64,000 nucleotides of DNA from a bacterium (lineage in GTDB: Bacteria; Bacillota; Clostridia; Lachnospirales; Lachnospiraceae). Of the stretch, positions 7,889 through 15,981 are shown in pieces (position 1 is the first letter of the stretch; every line of letters begins with the position of its first letter). Location: contig JAQYCU010000004.1 in assembly GCA_028724545.1 (NCBI GenBank), positions 41,436 to 105,435 of the forward strand. The letters run 5' to 3'. The translations under genes and the position numbers were made by a program. The notes under the pieces were generated by a model that searched no databases, was not told the DNA's origin, and saw only the letters and a list, made by a program, of their open reading frames with translations.

Positions 7889-10291
7889 ATGAATTATGGT
7901 TACTTTGATGAAGAAAACAGAGAGTATGTCATCACAAAACCTAACACACCGGCACCGTGGTGTAACTATTTAGGTTCACCGGAGTATGGAGCAATTATTT
8001 CTAATAATGCAGGTGGATACAGTTTTGTTAAGAGTGGTGCGAACGGACGTATTCTTCGTTATCATTTCAACAGCGATGACACACCGGGACGCTATATCTA
8101 TTTAAGAGATGATGAGAATGGCGATTTCTGGTCAGCATCATGGCAGCCTGTAGGCAAAGACTTAAATGAGTACAAAAGCGAAGTACATCACGGTACTGCT
8201 TACACAAAGATGTTTGCAGAATATGCAGGTATCAAATCAGAGGCAATGTACTATGTTCCTTTAAATAAGGTTTATGAAGTATGGTGCTGTAAGGTAACAA
8301 ATATGTCTGACAAGCCTAGAAAGATTTCTGTATTTGGTTATGCAGAGCTTTCTAATGATGATAATTACAATCAGGACCAGGTAAATTTACAGTATTCTCT
8401 TTGCACAACGAATACAAGTTTCCGTAAGAATAAGATTTACCAGCAGATTAACTTAAACTGGTACAAAGGTCCGGACGGAAGCAATGGAAAAGAGCGTTTC
8501 TTCGGATTGGCAGGACAGCCTGTTACTTCTTATAATGGTGATAAGGAAGCATTTATTGGTATGTATCATGACTATGGCAATCCAATTGCCGTAGAGCGTG
8601 GTAAATGTGACGGCGTATGCAACTACAATGAAAACAGTTGTGGTGCGTTACATACAGCTTTGGAACTTGCTCCGGGCGAAACAAAGACAATGGCATTTGT
8701 ACTTGGTAAATATAAAGAGTCTGATGCAGATAAAATTCTTGCTGCTTACGAGGACGTTTCCGTATGTGACAAGGAAATCGAAGAGTTAAAGAATTACTGG
8801 CATGCAAAGTTAGAAAACTTCAACATCCAGACGCCAAGTGCTGCATTTAACAGTATGGTAAATACATGGAATGCTTATCAGTGTTTCCTGACATTCACAT
8901 GGTCAAGAGCAGCTTCTTTCATTTACTGTGGTGAACGTAATGGTTATGGATACCGTGATACCGTTCAGGATATCCAGGGTGTTATTCATACAGACCCAGA
9001 AGCAGCATTAGAGAAGATTCGTTTTATGTTATCTGCACAGGTAGACAATGGTGGCGGACTTCCATTGGTTCGTTTTGACCATGATGAGCGTGCCGGTCAC
9101 GAAGGAACACCAGATGACCCGGATTATGTTCGTGAAACAGGCCATCCGGCATACCGTGCTGATGATGCATTATGGTTATTCCCAACTGTTTATAAATATA
9201 TTGCAGAAACAGGTAATCTTGATTTTATTGATGAAGAAATTACATGGTCAAACAAGCCGGAGAAAGCAACGGTATATGAGCATTTACAGAGAGCAATCAA
9301 TTTCTCTATGGAGCATCTAGGACCTCACGGACTTCCTGCAGGACTTCACGCTGACTGGAATGATTGTCTGCGTCTTGGTAAAGATGGTGAGTCTTCCTTC
9401 GTGGCATTGCAGTTATATTATGCATTTACGATTATGCGTAAATTTGCAGAGAAAAAGAATGACACAGAATATATTGCATACTTAGACAAGACTCAGAAAG
9501 AAGTTGGCGATAAAATCAACGAACTCTGGTGGGAGGGTGACCGTTTCAACCGTGGTTTCAAAGAAACTGGAGAATTAATCGGTTCTAAAAATGACCCAGA
9601 AGCAAGTATGTGGTTAAATCCTCAGACATGGGCTGTTATTTCCGGACTTGCTACACCAGAGCAGGCAGAACTTGCTATGGGTTCTGTAGAAAGAGAATTG
9701 AATACAGCATATGGTGCTAAAGTAATGGCTCCATCTTATGTAGACCATTATTTCGATGGCGCATTAGCTGGTTTGTTCCCACCTTCAACAAAAGAAAATG
9801 GTGGTATCTTCTCTCAGACACAGGGCTGGCTGATTCTTGCAGAAGCACTGATGGGACATGGAAACAAAGCCTTTATGTATTTTGAGGAAAGTTCACCATC
9901 TTCACAGAATGACAAGGCAGAAATCCGTAAACTGGAGCCGTATGTACACGGTCAGTATACAGAAGGTGATGAAAGCCCATTCCACGGACGTTCTCATGTA
10001 CATTGGCTGACAGGTACAGCATCTACCTGTATGGTAGGCTGTGTAGAGGGTATCTGTGGTATCCGTCCTGACTTAGACGGCCTTCGTGTTGCACCGGCTG
10101 TTCCAAGTGATTGGAAAGCGTTTAAGATGGAAAAGAATTTCCGTGGCAAGAAGGTTATCATCAATGTAGAAAATCCAAATGGTGCTGAGTCTGGTTTCAA
10201 AGAGTTTTATATCAACGGCGAGAAGCAGGATGACAATTACATTCCGGCAGAAAAACTTACCGATGTAACAGAAGTCAGAATGGTAATGTAA
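7889..10291 (+). CDS. Cellobiose phosphorylase (GH94)
   Basis: An 800-residue GH94 enzyme that splits cellobiose with phosphate to glucose-1-phosphate and glucose in the cytoplasm. The N-terminal NTPAPWCNYLGSPEYGAIIS and the ERNGYGYRDTVQD block are characteristic. HADWNDCLRLG near residues 487-497 holds the catalytic aspartate, and HGRSHVHWLTGTA near the end binds phosphate in the family. No signal peptide. RBS is AGAGGAGG. Related GH94 enzymes for longer cellodextrins are possible, but length and motifs favour cellobiose. The secreted GH5 endoglucanase at 18.2 kb is a plausible supplier. Codon use is like a highly expressed gene. Confidence 0.92.
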   Translation: MNYGYFDEENREYVITKPNTPAPWCNYLGSPEYGAIISNNAGGYSFVKSGANGRILRYHFNSDDTPGRYIYLRDDENGDFWSASWQPVGKDLNEYKSEVHHGTAYTKMFAEYAGIKSEAMYYVPLNKVYEVWCCKVTNMSDKPRKISVFGYAELSNDDNYNQDQVNLQYSLCTTNTSFRKNKIYQQINLNWYKGPDGSNGKERFFGLAGQPVTSYNGDKEAFIGMYHDYGNPIAVERGKCDGVCNYNENSCGALHTALELAPGETKTMAFVLGKYKESDADKILAAYEDVSVCDKEIEELKNYWHAKLENFNIQTPSAAFNSMVNTWNAYQCFLTFTWSRAASFIYCGERNGYGYRDTVQDIQGVIHTDPEAALEKIRFMLSAQVDNGGGLPLVRFDHDERAGHEGTPDDPDYVRETGHPAYRADDALWLFPTVYKYIAETGNLDFIDEEITWSNKPEKATVYEHLQRAINFSMEHLGPHGLPAGLHADWNDCLRLGKDGESSFVALQLYYAFTIMRKFAEKKNDTEYIAYLDKTQKEVGDKINELWWEGDRFNRGFKETGELIGSKNDPEASMWLNPQTWAVISGLATPEQAELAMGSVERELNTAYGAKVMAPSYVDHYFDGALAGLFPPSTKENGGIFSQTQGWLILAEALMGHGNKAFMYFEESSPSSQNDKAEIRKLEPYVHGQYTEGDESPFHGRSHVHWLTGTASTCMVGCVEGICGIRPDLDGLRVAPAVPSDWKAFKMEKNFRGKKVIINVENPNGAESGFKEFYINGEKQDDNYIPAEKLTDVTEVRMVM

Positions 10292-10404
10292 TCTGCGCCA
10301 AATGAGAAACATAATAATAAATGTATTACTTATAATGTCCTGACACAAAAGGTTCTTCCTGATGCGAAGGCATGCTATCGTAAAAATATTACATTGTTTT
10401 CTTT

Positions 10405-10439
10405 ACGTTCCATGCATTTTGCGTGGAACGTATTTTTTT
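10405..10439 (+). terminator. Terminator after cellobiose phosphorylase
   Basis: ACGTTCCATGC (10405-10415) pairs with GCGTGGAACGT (10421-10431), followed by a T7 tract. Confidence 0.85.
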
Positions 10440-10500
10440 GCGAAATACAAAGCAGGGCAGTCTGTATGGCTGCAAATCAGAGGATGAAAATGGAGGCATT

Positions 10501-10746
10501 ATGGAAAAAAGAATTGCTATTCTGGGAATTATAATAGAAGAGATGGAAAGTGCACCGGCTGTCAATGACTTGCTGCATGAATACCGGGATTTTATCATAG
10601 GGCGTATGGGAATGCCTTACAAGGAAAAGCAGATTTCGGTAATCAGTGTTGTGTTGGATGCACCGAATGAGATTATCAGTGCATTGTCCGGAAAACTGGG
10701 GATGCTTTCCGGTGTCAGTGCAAAAGCTGTATACTCTAAGAAGTAA
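10501..10746 (+). CDS. Putative [FeFe]-hydrogenase system regulator, TM1266 family
   Basis: An 81-residue protein starting MEKRIAILGIIIE; a GGAGG eight bases upstream supports this ATG over the longer frame from 10423. The pattern (one iron-hydrogenase-linked ACT-like alpha/beta fold, with RMGMPYKEKQISVISVVLDAP and LSGKLGMLSGVSAKAVYSKK) matches the TM1266-type putative iron-only hydrogenase system regulator. hydG follows, which supports the link to H-cluster maturation. The regulatory mechanism is not known from sequence. Confidence 0.8.
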   Translation: MEKRIAILGIIIEEMESAPAVNDLLHEYRDFIIGRMGMPYKEKQISVISVVLDAPNEIISALSGKLGMLSGVSAKAVYSKK

Positions 10747-10826
10747 GGGTGGCAGTATTCCAGGCAGTAAGAGAAGAAGTATATTCTAAGCAGTAAAGAC
10801 AGAAGTATATTCTAAGAATAAAAGTA
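10725..10826. repeat. Degenerate ~25-bp tandem repeat between TM1266 gene and hydG
   Basis: AGAAGTATATTCTAAG occurs at 10775-10790 and 10801-10816; a variant AGCTGTATACTCTAAG is at 10725-10740, inside the last codons of the TM1266 gene, and a weaker copy near 10749-10773. Together they form about four copies at 25-26 base spacing that extend a coding end into the spacer. Confidence 0.6.
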
Positions 10827-10857
10827 AGAATAGAAGTGAGGAAAGGAGAAAAAGAAA

Positions 10858-12276
10858 ATGGGTTATAATCCAAAATCGTTAAAGGCAGAAGAGTTTATTA
10901 ATCATGAGGAAATTATGGATTCTCTGGCTTATGCCGAAAAAAATAAGAATAACCGTAAAGTTGTTTTTGATATTTTAAACAAAGCCAAGGAAGCAAAAGG
11001 TATTTCACACAGGGAGGCAGCTGTTTTGCTGGAATGTGAGATTCCGGAAGCAAATGAAGAAATCAAAAAACTTGCTATGGAGATTAAGGAAAAATTTTAT
11101 GGCAAGAGAATTGTTATGTTTGCACCACTGTATTTGTCAAATTATTGTGTAAATGGCTGCACCTATTGCCCATATCATCACAAAAACAAGCATATCCGCC
11201 GTATTAAACTGACACAGGAGGAAATACGCAAAGAAGTAATTGCATTGCAGGATATGGGACATAAGCGTCTGGCGATAGAGGCAGGTGAAGACCCGGTAAA
11301 CAACCCGTTAGAATATATTTTGGAGAGTATTGATACGATTTACAGTATCAAACACAAAAACGGTGCCATCCGTCGTGTTAACGTAAATATTGCAGCCACT
11401 ACAGTAGAGAATTATGCAAAGTTAAAAGACGCAGGAATCGGAACCTATATCTTGTTTCAGGAAACATATAATAAGGAATCTTATGAAAAACTGCATCCAA
11501 CAGGACCAAAGCATGATTATGCTTATCATACAGAAGCAATGGACCGTGCTATGCAGGGTGGCATTGATGACGTAGGACTTGGTGTTTTGTTTGGTCTGGA
11601 AATGTACCGTTATGAACTGGTGGGTATCTTAATGCACGCAGAGCATCTTGAGGCAGCACAGGGAGTTGGTCCACATACCATCAGCGTGCCACGTATCTGT
11701 CCGGCAGATGACATTGATACGGCAGATTTCTCAAATGCCGTTCCGGATGAAATATTTGAAAAAATCATTTCCATTATCCGTATCGCCGTACCATACACAG
11801 GTATGATTATTTCTACACGTGAATCACAGAAAACAAGAGAAAAAGTATTGCAATTGGGAATTTCCCAGATTAGTGGTGGTTCCAGAACAAGTGTAGGTGG
11901 CTATACAGAACCGGTCAGAGATGACAGTTCAGCCCAGTTTGATGTCAGTGATACCCGTTCCCTGGATGAAGTTGTAAACTGGCTGATGCGCCTGGGATAT
12001 ATTCCAAGTTTTTGTACAGCGTGCTATCGTGCCGGCAGAACGGGAGACCGTTTTATGACATTATTAAAGTCCGGTCAGATTGTAAACTGCTGTCAGCCGA
12101 ATGCGCTGATGACATTAAAAGAGTATCTGGAAGATTATGCTTCAGAAGATACGAAAAAGATAGGCGAGGAGTTAATTGCAAAAGAAATCTTAAATGTGCC
12201 GGATGAAAAGGTACGCAAAAAAGCAATGGAATATTTGCAGGAATTAAATGACGGAAAACGGGATTTTAGATTCTAG
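10858..12276 (+). CDS. hydG: [FeFe]-hydrogenase H-cluster radical SAM maturase
   Basis: HydG cleaves tyrosine to give the CO and CN ligands of the hydrogenase H-cluster. It is 472 residues, the family length. The radical-SAM cluster motif CVNGCTYC (C97, C101, C104) is CX3CX2C. The C-terminal CTAC...CC near residues 386-412 gives the CX2CX22C motif that binds HydG's auxiliary iron-sulfur cluster and distinguishes it from ThiH, which lacks this motif. It starts after AAAGGAG. hydE, hydF and the hydrogenase itself are not in the window. Confidence 0.95.
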   Translation: MGYNPKSLKAEEFINHEEIMDSLAYAEKNKNNRKVVFDILNKAKEAKGISHREAAVLLECEIPEANEEIKKLAMEIKEKFYGKRIVMFAPLYLSNYCVNGCTYCPYHHKNKHIRRIKLTQEEIRKEVIALQDMGHKRLAIEAGEDPVNNPLEYILESIDTIYSIKHKNGAIRRVNVNIAATTVENYAKLKDAGIGTYILFQETYNKESYEKLHPTGPKHDYAYHTEAMDRAMQGGIDDVGLGVLFGLEMYRYELVGILMHAEHLEAAQGVGPHTISVPRICPADDIDTADFSNAVPDEIFEKIISIIRIAVPYTGMIISTRESQKTREKVLQLGISQISGGSRTSVGGYTEPVRDDSSAQFDVSDTRSLDEVVNWLMRLGYIPSFCTACYRAGRTGDRFMTLLKSGQIVNCCQPNALMTLKEYLEDYASEDTKKIGEELIAKEILNVPDEKVRKKAMEYLQELNDGKRDFRF

Positions 12277-12300
12277 AACGAAAGGGCAAAACAGCAAAAA

Positions 12301-12521
12301 GGGCAAAACGCTGGTTTTGCCCTTTTTAAGACAGAAAATTAAATGCCAATAAATAACAGAACGAAAGCAAGAATTTTCGGAGAAAATTCTTGTAGGGCAA
12401 AACGCTGGTTTTGCCCTTTTTAAGACAGAAAATTAAATGCCAATAAGTAACAGAACGAAAGCAAGAATTTTCGGAGAAAATTCTTGTAGGGCAAAACGCT
12501 GGTTTTGCCCTTTTTTACAAA
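12301..12521 (+). repeat. Tandem 94-bp repeats carrying three terminators
   Basis: A 94-bp unit runs 12301-12394 and 12395-12488, and a third, partial copy starts at 12489. Each begins with the same terminator hairpin, GGGCAAAA, loop CGCTGG, TTTTGCCC, then T5-6. Each full unit holds a second hairpin, AGAATTTT, CGGAG, AAAATTCT. The two full units differ by about one base. The result is three near-identical intrinsic terminators in series after hydG, with no gene in 12277-12637. Confidence 0.9.
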
Positions 12522-12637
12522 AATTTTACGAAGAATTGATAGTGGATTTTACAGTGATGTTGTATCTTCTAAATATAGAAAAGAGTAAGATTATGTATTG
12601 TGGCAGAAAAAGGACTCTGCCTGTTTTGGAGGATAAA

Positions 12638-14413
12638 ATGTCAGCAGAAAAAGATGAAAAAAGAATCAAAGAACAGTTATTCAAAATTATCGCAGAAAAA
12701 AGAATCAAACCAGTATATCAGCCGATTGTTTCTTTGCGTGATGGCGAAGTCATAGGATACGAGGCACTTTCCAGAATTGAATTGGATGACTGTGTCTTTT
12801 CCGTAGAAGAGATGTTTGAATATGCCACAAAATACGAATGTCTGTGGACGTTAGAATATATCTGCCGTAAGAAAGCGATAAAGGAAGCAAGAGCAGAACT
12901 TGGCCATAAAAAATTATTTCTCAATGTAGAGCCATACATTTTTAATGATGAAAGATTCAAAGCCGGTATGACCAAAAATTATTTGAAACGATATGGCATT
13001 TCTCCAGATAATATTGTATTTGAAATATCAGAAAGAACGGATATCACGGAGGTAGAGTCCTTTCAGCAGACGGTTAAGCATTACGAAGAGCAGGAGTATG
13101 AAATTGCGATTGATGATTTTGGAAAAGGGTACGCCGGCTTTAACCGGATTTTTTTCCTGCAGCCCAGATTTGTAAAAATTGATATTTCCCTGATAAAAGA
13201 TATTGATAAGGATTCTGTAAAAGCATCTATGGTAGCTGGATTTGCAAAATATTGCAAAGATGATGGCATTTTTTTGATAGCAGAAGGTGTAGAAACAAAA
13301 GCAGAGTTAGAAAAATTAGTACAGATTGGCGTAGATTATGCACAGGGATATTTTTTAGGAAAGCCTAAGGCAAACATGCAGAAAATTCCACGAAAAATAC
13401 AGGAAATCATTATCAATGAAAACCGTGCGACAACCAGAATCCAAAGCGCACCGTCATTTTTTGGCAATATTGGTGCAATTTGTCATAGGGTTGGAACAAC
13501 AACCTGCGACACAAAAGCCATTGCTGTGTTTGAATATATGCAGAAAAATCCCGAAGTAACAGAGATTTGTGTTGTGGATAATGAAAAGAAAGTGCATGGA
13601 CTTTTGACAAAGCAGTATATTGATGAGTGTTTCGGTGGCAGGTATGGCTACAATTTATATAGCAGAAAAAAGGTAATAGAAATGCTGGAGCCGAATTTTC
13701 TGGAAGTTGACAGCCGTATGCCGATTGAAAAAGTGGCAAAACTCGCATTAATCCGTCCACGGCATATGCTGTATGATGCCATTGTTGTTTCGGACAATGG
13801 CAGATATGATGGACTGGTAACGGTAAAAGATTTGCTGGAGGCGTCCATTACCATTCAGGTAGAGCGGGCGATGGATACGAACCCTCTGACGCATTTGCCG
13901 GGAAATTTGCAGATAGAAAAGCAGATTGAAAGCCATCTCTTTACCAAAAAGAAATATTCGATTATGTATCTGGATTTGGACAATTTCAAAGCATATAATG
14001 ATGCCTACGGTTTTGAAAATGGGGATTTAATGCTCAAAGCAGTAGCCAGATGTATGAAAGAGGCGTGCAAGGGCAATGAATTTATGGGACATATCGGTGG
14101 CGATGATTTTGTTATCATTTCAGAAGAATATAATTTAAGTGATATATTTCAAAAAGTAATTGAAAGCTTTCATCTTTGTCTGGAAGAATTGTATTCCAAA
14201 GAAGATTATGCCAAAAAAGAAATTTATTCTAAAAACCGTCACGGTGAGGCAGAAGTATTTCCTCTGGCATCGATTTCCGGAGCATTATTGACAAATGAAA
14301 AGGCAGTCGTGCAGAGTATGGAAGACTTTTCTGCCAAAATAGCAAGAACCAAAAAAGCAAGTAAACAGGTGTCGGGTGACAGCCTTATGATTTATGGTGA
14401 GGATGTCAGTTAA
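12638..14413 (+). CDS. EAL-CBS-GGDEF cyclic-di-GMP protein
   Basis: A 591-residue cytoplasmic protein with three parts. The EAL phosphodiesterase domain is at ~residues 15-250: YEAL, NVEP, EISER, IDDFGKGYAGF, KIDISL, AEGVET and AQGYFLGKP all retain the catalytic pattern. CBS-like repeats follow at ~265-395. A GGDEF domain (~400-560) has MYLDLDNFKAYND and an IGGDDF active-site loop, a permitted variant. It may therefore make and degrade c-di-GMP, or the GGDEF may sense GTP; CBS domains suggest adenine-nucleotide control. I chose the ATG at 12638 because GGAGGA precedes it; the frame is open further upstream through the repeats, but that is not convincing coding sequence. Confidence 0.92.
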   Translation: MSAEKDEKRIKEQLFKIIAEKRIKPVYQPIVSLRDGEVIGYEALSRIELDDCVFSVEEMFEYATKYECLWTLEYICRKKAIKEARAELGHKKLFLNVEPYIFNDERFKAGMTKNYLKRYGISPDNIVFEISERTDITEVESFQQTVKHYEEQEYEIAIDDFGKGYAGFNRIFFLQPRFVKIDISLIKDIDKDSVKASMVAGFAKYCKDDGIFLIAEGVETKAELEKLVQIGVDYAQGYFLGKPKANMQKIPRKIQEIIINENRATTRIQSAPSFFGNIGAICHRVGTTTCDTKAIAVFEYMQKNPEVTEICVVDNEKKVHGLLTKQYIDECFGGRYGYNLYSRKKVIEMLEPNFLEVDSRMPIEKVAKLALIRPRHMLYDAIVVSDNGRYDGLVTVKDLLEASITIQVERAMDTNPLTHLPGNLQIEKQIESHLFTKKKYSIMYLDLDNFKAYNDAYGFENGDLMLKAVARCMKEACKGNEFMGHIGGDDFVIISEEYNLSDIFQKVIESFHLCLEELYSKEDYAKKEIYSKNRHGEAEVFPLASISGALLTNEKAVVQSMEDFSAKIARTKKASKQVSGDSLMIYGEDVS

Positions 14414-14414
14414 A

Positions 14415-14491
14415 AAAAGAAAAGGCTGCCAGAATTACGGTTTCCTTTGCCTTACAGACAGAACCGAAATTTTTAGCAGTCTTTTCTTTTA
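14415..14491. terminator. Bidirectional terminator between convergent genes
   Basis: AAAAGAAAAGGCTGC (from ~14415) can pair with GCAGTCTTTTCTTTT (ending ~14491), giving A- and T-rich flanks on both sides, between the GGDEF gene and the PocR gene. Confidence 0.65.
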
Positions 14492-14520
14492 ACATTATGT
14501 AAGTTATTTTATTAAATTGT

Positions 14521-15321
14521 CTATTCGCTCTCTTTTTGCGATTCATCAAACAACGCAGTAAGGCGTTCGATAGACTTTGTAACTTCATCAACTGATTTTT
14601 CAATATCGCCGTAAATAGCAGCAGACTGTGAAGATAAATCTCCCATACTCTTAGCAACTACGGCAAATCCAACACCCGCTTCGCCACTTCTTGCAGCTTC
14701 AATAGAAGCGTTTAAGGAAAGCATTTTCTGCTTGTTGGCAATTGATTTCAAAGAATGTGTATTGTTATTGATTGTGTCGATGATTTCGGTAGCGTGTGTA
14801 ATTTCCTGACTCAGACTGTCTAACTTGCCGGAACTGAGAGAACGAGAATATTCCAGATTCACTAACTGGTTTACAATAAGTCCCAGTAAGGAAGCAGACG
14901 CACGAATGGTTTTTTCGTCGCTGACAGGAACTTTTCTAACAGCCTGTACATAAGCGTCCGGATTGATACCCAGTTCCTCGGCAGTAGCACGGAATTTTTC
15001 TTCGTCCGGCTTTTCCGGAAGAACCTGTCCACCAATGATGGCACCAAGTTTTTCACCATTTACAATAATATCGTATGAAAAATCCATCAGACCGGCATGG
15101 CAAAAATAAGTACCGGTGCATTCGGTATCACATTTGACACAACGCTTATTTCCTTCAGCCGAACCACGTGTATATTTCATACAAAAATCCGTAAAATTAC
15201 TTCCTTCTGTTAAGTATTCTCCCTTGTTATCCACAGCAATAGCAGCTAACCCCGTTGCATTAGAAAAACTGTCCTGAATTTCCTGCAATTTGCTAAGGTC
15301 CATAAAATCCCTAATATCCAT
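14521..15321 (-). CDS. PocR-domain sensor with a short chemotaxis-type signalling domain
   Basis: A 266-residue soluble protein. The N-terminal half (residues ~10-165) is a PocR ligand-binding domain with the cysteine pattern FCMKYTRGS, RCVKCDTEC, YFCHAG. The C-terminal half keeps the MCP hairpin tip, LSLNASIEAARSGEAGVGF AVVA followed by MGDLSSQS, but has very short helical arms and no membrane segment or HAMP. It looks like a cytoplasmic methyl-accepting type receptor. The start at 15321 is chosen because GAGGAGG lies just before it; the longer frame to 15351 has no site. CheD at 25 kb is a possible partner. Confidence 0.85.
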   Translation of the reverse strand: MDIRDFMDLSKLQEIQDSFSNATGLAAIAVDNKGEYLTEGSNFTDFCMKYTRGSAEGNKRCVKCDTECTGTYFCHAGLMDFSYDIIVNGEKLGAIIGGQVLPEKPDEEKFRATAEELGINPDAYVQAVRKVPVSDEKTIRASASLLGLIVNQLVNLEYSRSLSSGKLDSLSQEITHATEIIDTINNNTHSLKSIANKQKMLSLNASIEAARSGEAGVGFAVVAKSMGDLSSQSAAIYGDIEKSVDEVTKSIERLTALFDESQKESE

Positions 15322-15430
15322 AAATACCTCCTCGAAAACTACGTTTTCCAACTATTATTCTCTAATTAAATATTATACAATAACACAGGTGAAAAAGCAA
15401 GCATGGAATGGGGTAGCAGCAACATATTGT

Positions 15431-15462
15431 ACCTGCCAGCATAGGCTTCCTTTTTGTCAAGG
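15431..15462 (+). repeat. Fragment of element B (5' arm)
   Basis: ACCTGCCAGCATAGGCTTCC (15431-15450) is nearly the first 20 bases of the 5' arm of the B palindrome as seen at 55678. It stands alone here, 13 bases before palindrome A1, so it looks like a remnant of a second, decayed copy. Confidence 0.6.
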
Positions 15463-15475
15463 ACACACTTTTTAA

Positions 15476-15622
15476 GGGCATGTGATAAAGGCAGACTTCC
15501 TACAGCAGCACGCTCTCGCTTGGAAAAAAGCACAGTGGTGCATAAGTTGACAAAAAACGTCAACTAAGCACCCGTGCTTTTTTAACAGCTGCCTTTAGGA
15601 AATCTGCCTTTATCACATGCCC
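15476..15622 (+). repeat. Composite element, locus 1: palindrome A1
   Basis: A 147-bp imperfect palindrome. Basal arms GGGCATGTGATAAAGGCAGA and TCTGCCTTTATCACATGCCC pair over 20 bases. An inner hairpin AAAAAAGCAC...GTGCTTTTTT resembles a terminator on both strands, and the apex is GTTGAC/GTCAAC. The 5' side has an unpaired CACGCTCTCGCTTGG. Related copies lie at 55254-55401, 59564-59710 and 59721-59811. No protein is credible here. The gene-free stretch 15322-15981 is almost entirely this element plus the nadB promoter. Confidence 0.9.
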
Positions 15623-15703
15623 ATTTATAGACTGGCTGTTGTACTGCTTATTCAAGTTTATGGCTGTTAAGAAAGTTTTTTACAGAGAACCAAAAAATGA
15701 ATT

Positions 15704-15852
15704 GCCTGCCGGCATAGCTGCTCTCCTCTATACAAGGGTGCTTTCAAACTCGCCAGTACTTGTATCCTGTTTTTTAGGATACTATGTACTGCTGCGTAGT
15801 TTGTGCAGCGAGAGCGTGCCCTTAATAGAGGAGAGCAGCTATGTCGGCAGGT
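15704..15852 (+). repeat. Composite element, locus 1: palindrome B1
   Basis: A 149-bp palindrome. The outer arms GCATAGCTGCTCTCCTCTAT and ATAGAGGAGAGCAGCTATGT pair almost throughout. The inner core, from GGGTGCTTTCAAACTCGCC to GCAGCGAGAGCGTGCCC, contains the hairpin GTATCCTG/TAGGATAC and is nearly identical in all three B copies. It is separated from A1 by a short spacer of 81 bases. The core shares the CGAGAGCG motif with palindrome A on the opposite strand. Confidence 0.9.
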
Positions 15853-15869
15853 ACACTTTCAAGAGGTTC

Positions 15870-15886
15870 GCCTTTATCATATGCCC
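15870..15886 (+). repeat. Fragment of element A (3' arm)
   Basis: GCCTTTATCATATGCCC copies the 3' basal arm of A1 with one change and could pair with A1's 5' arm at 15476. It ends 19 bases before the nadB -35 box. Confidence 0.6.
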
Positions 15887-15904
15887 TTCAAAACCGTGCA
15901 GTGC

Positions 15905-15933
15905 TTGTAATAAAAGGGAGAGTATGCTATAAT
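15905..15933 (+). promoter_or_regulatory. Promoter of nadBC
   Basis: TTGTAA (15905-15910), 17 bases, TATAAT (15928-15933). Confidence 0.65.
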
Positions 15934-15981
15934 CGTTTCATTATGGGCAGTTTGTGCCTTTTATAGAAAATGGGTGTAACT

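Noticed and set aside
15639..15932. Reading frame with VLSNSPVLVSCF and GYYVLLRSL that recurs at 55598-55885 and, on the minus strand, at 59089-59391
   Set aside because: The frames coincide with palindrome B. The shared peptide follows from the conserved DNA core, and the changing outer arms alter the rest freely. No ribosome site is suitable. I treat it as a by-product of the repeat.
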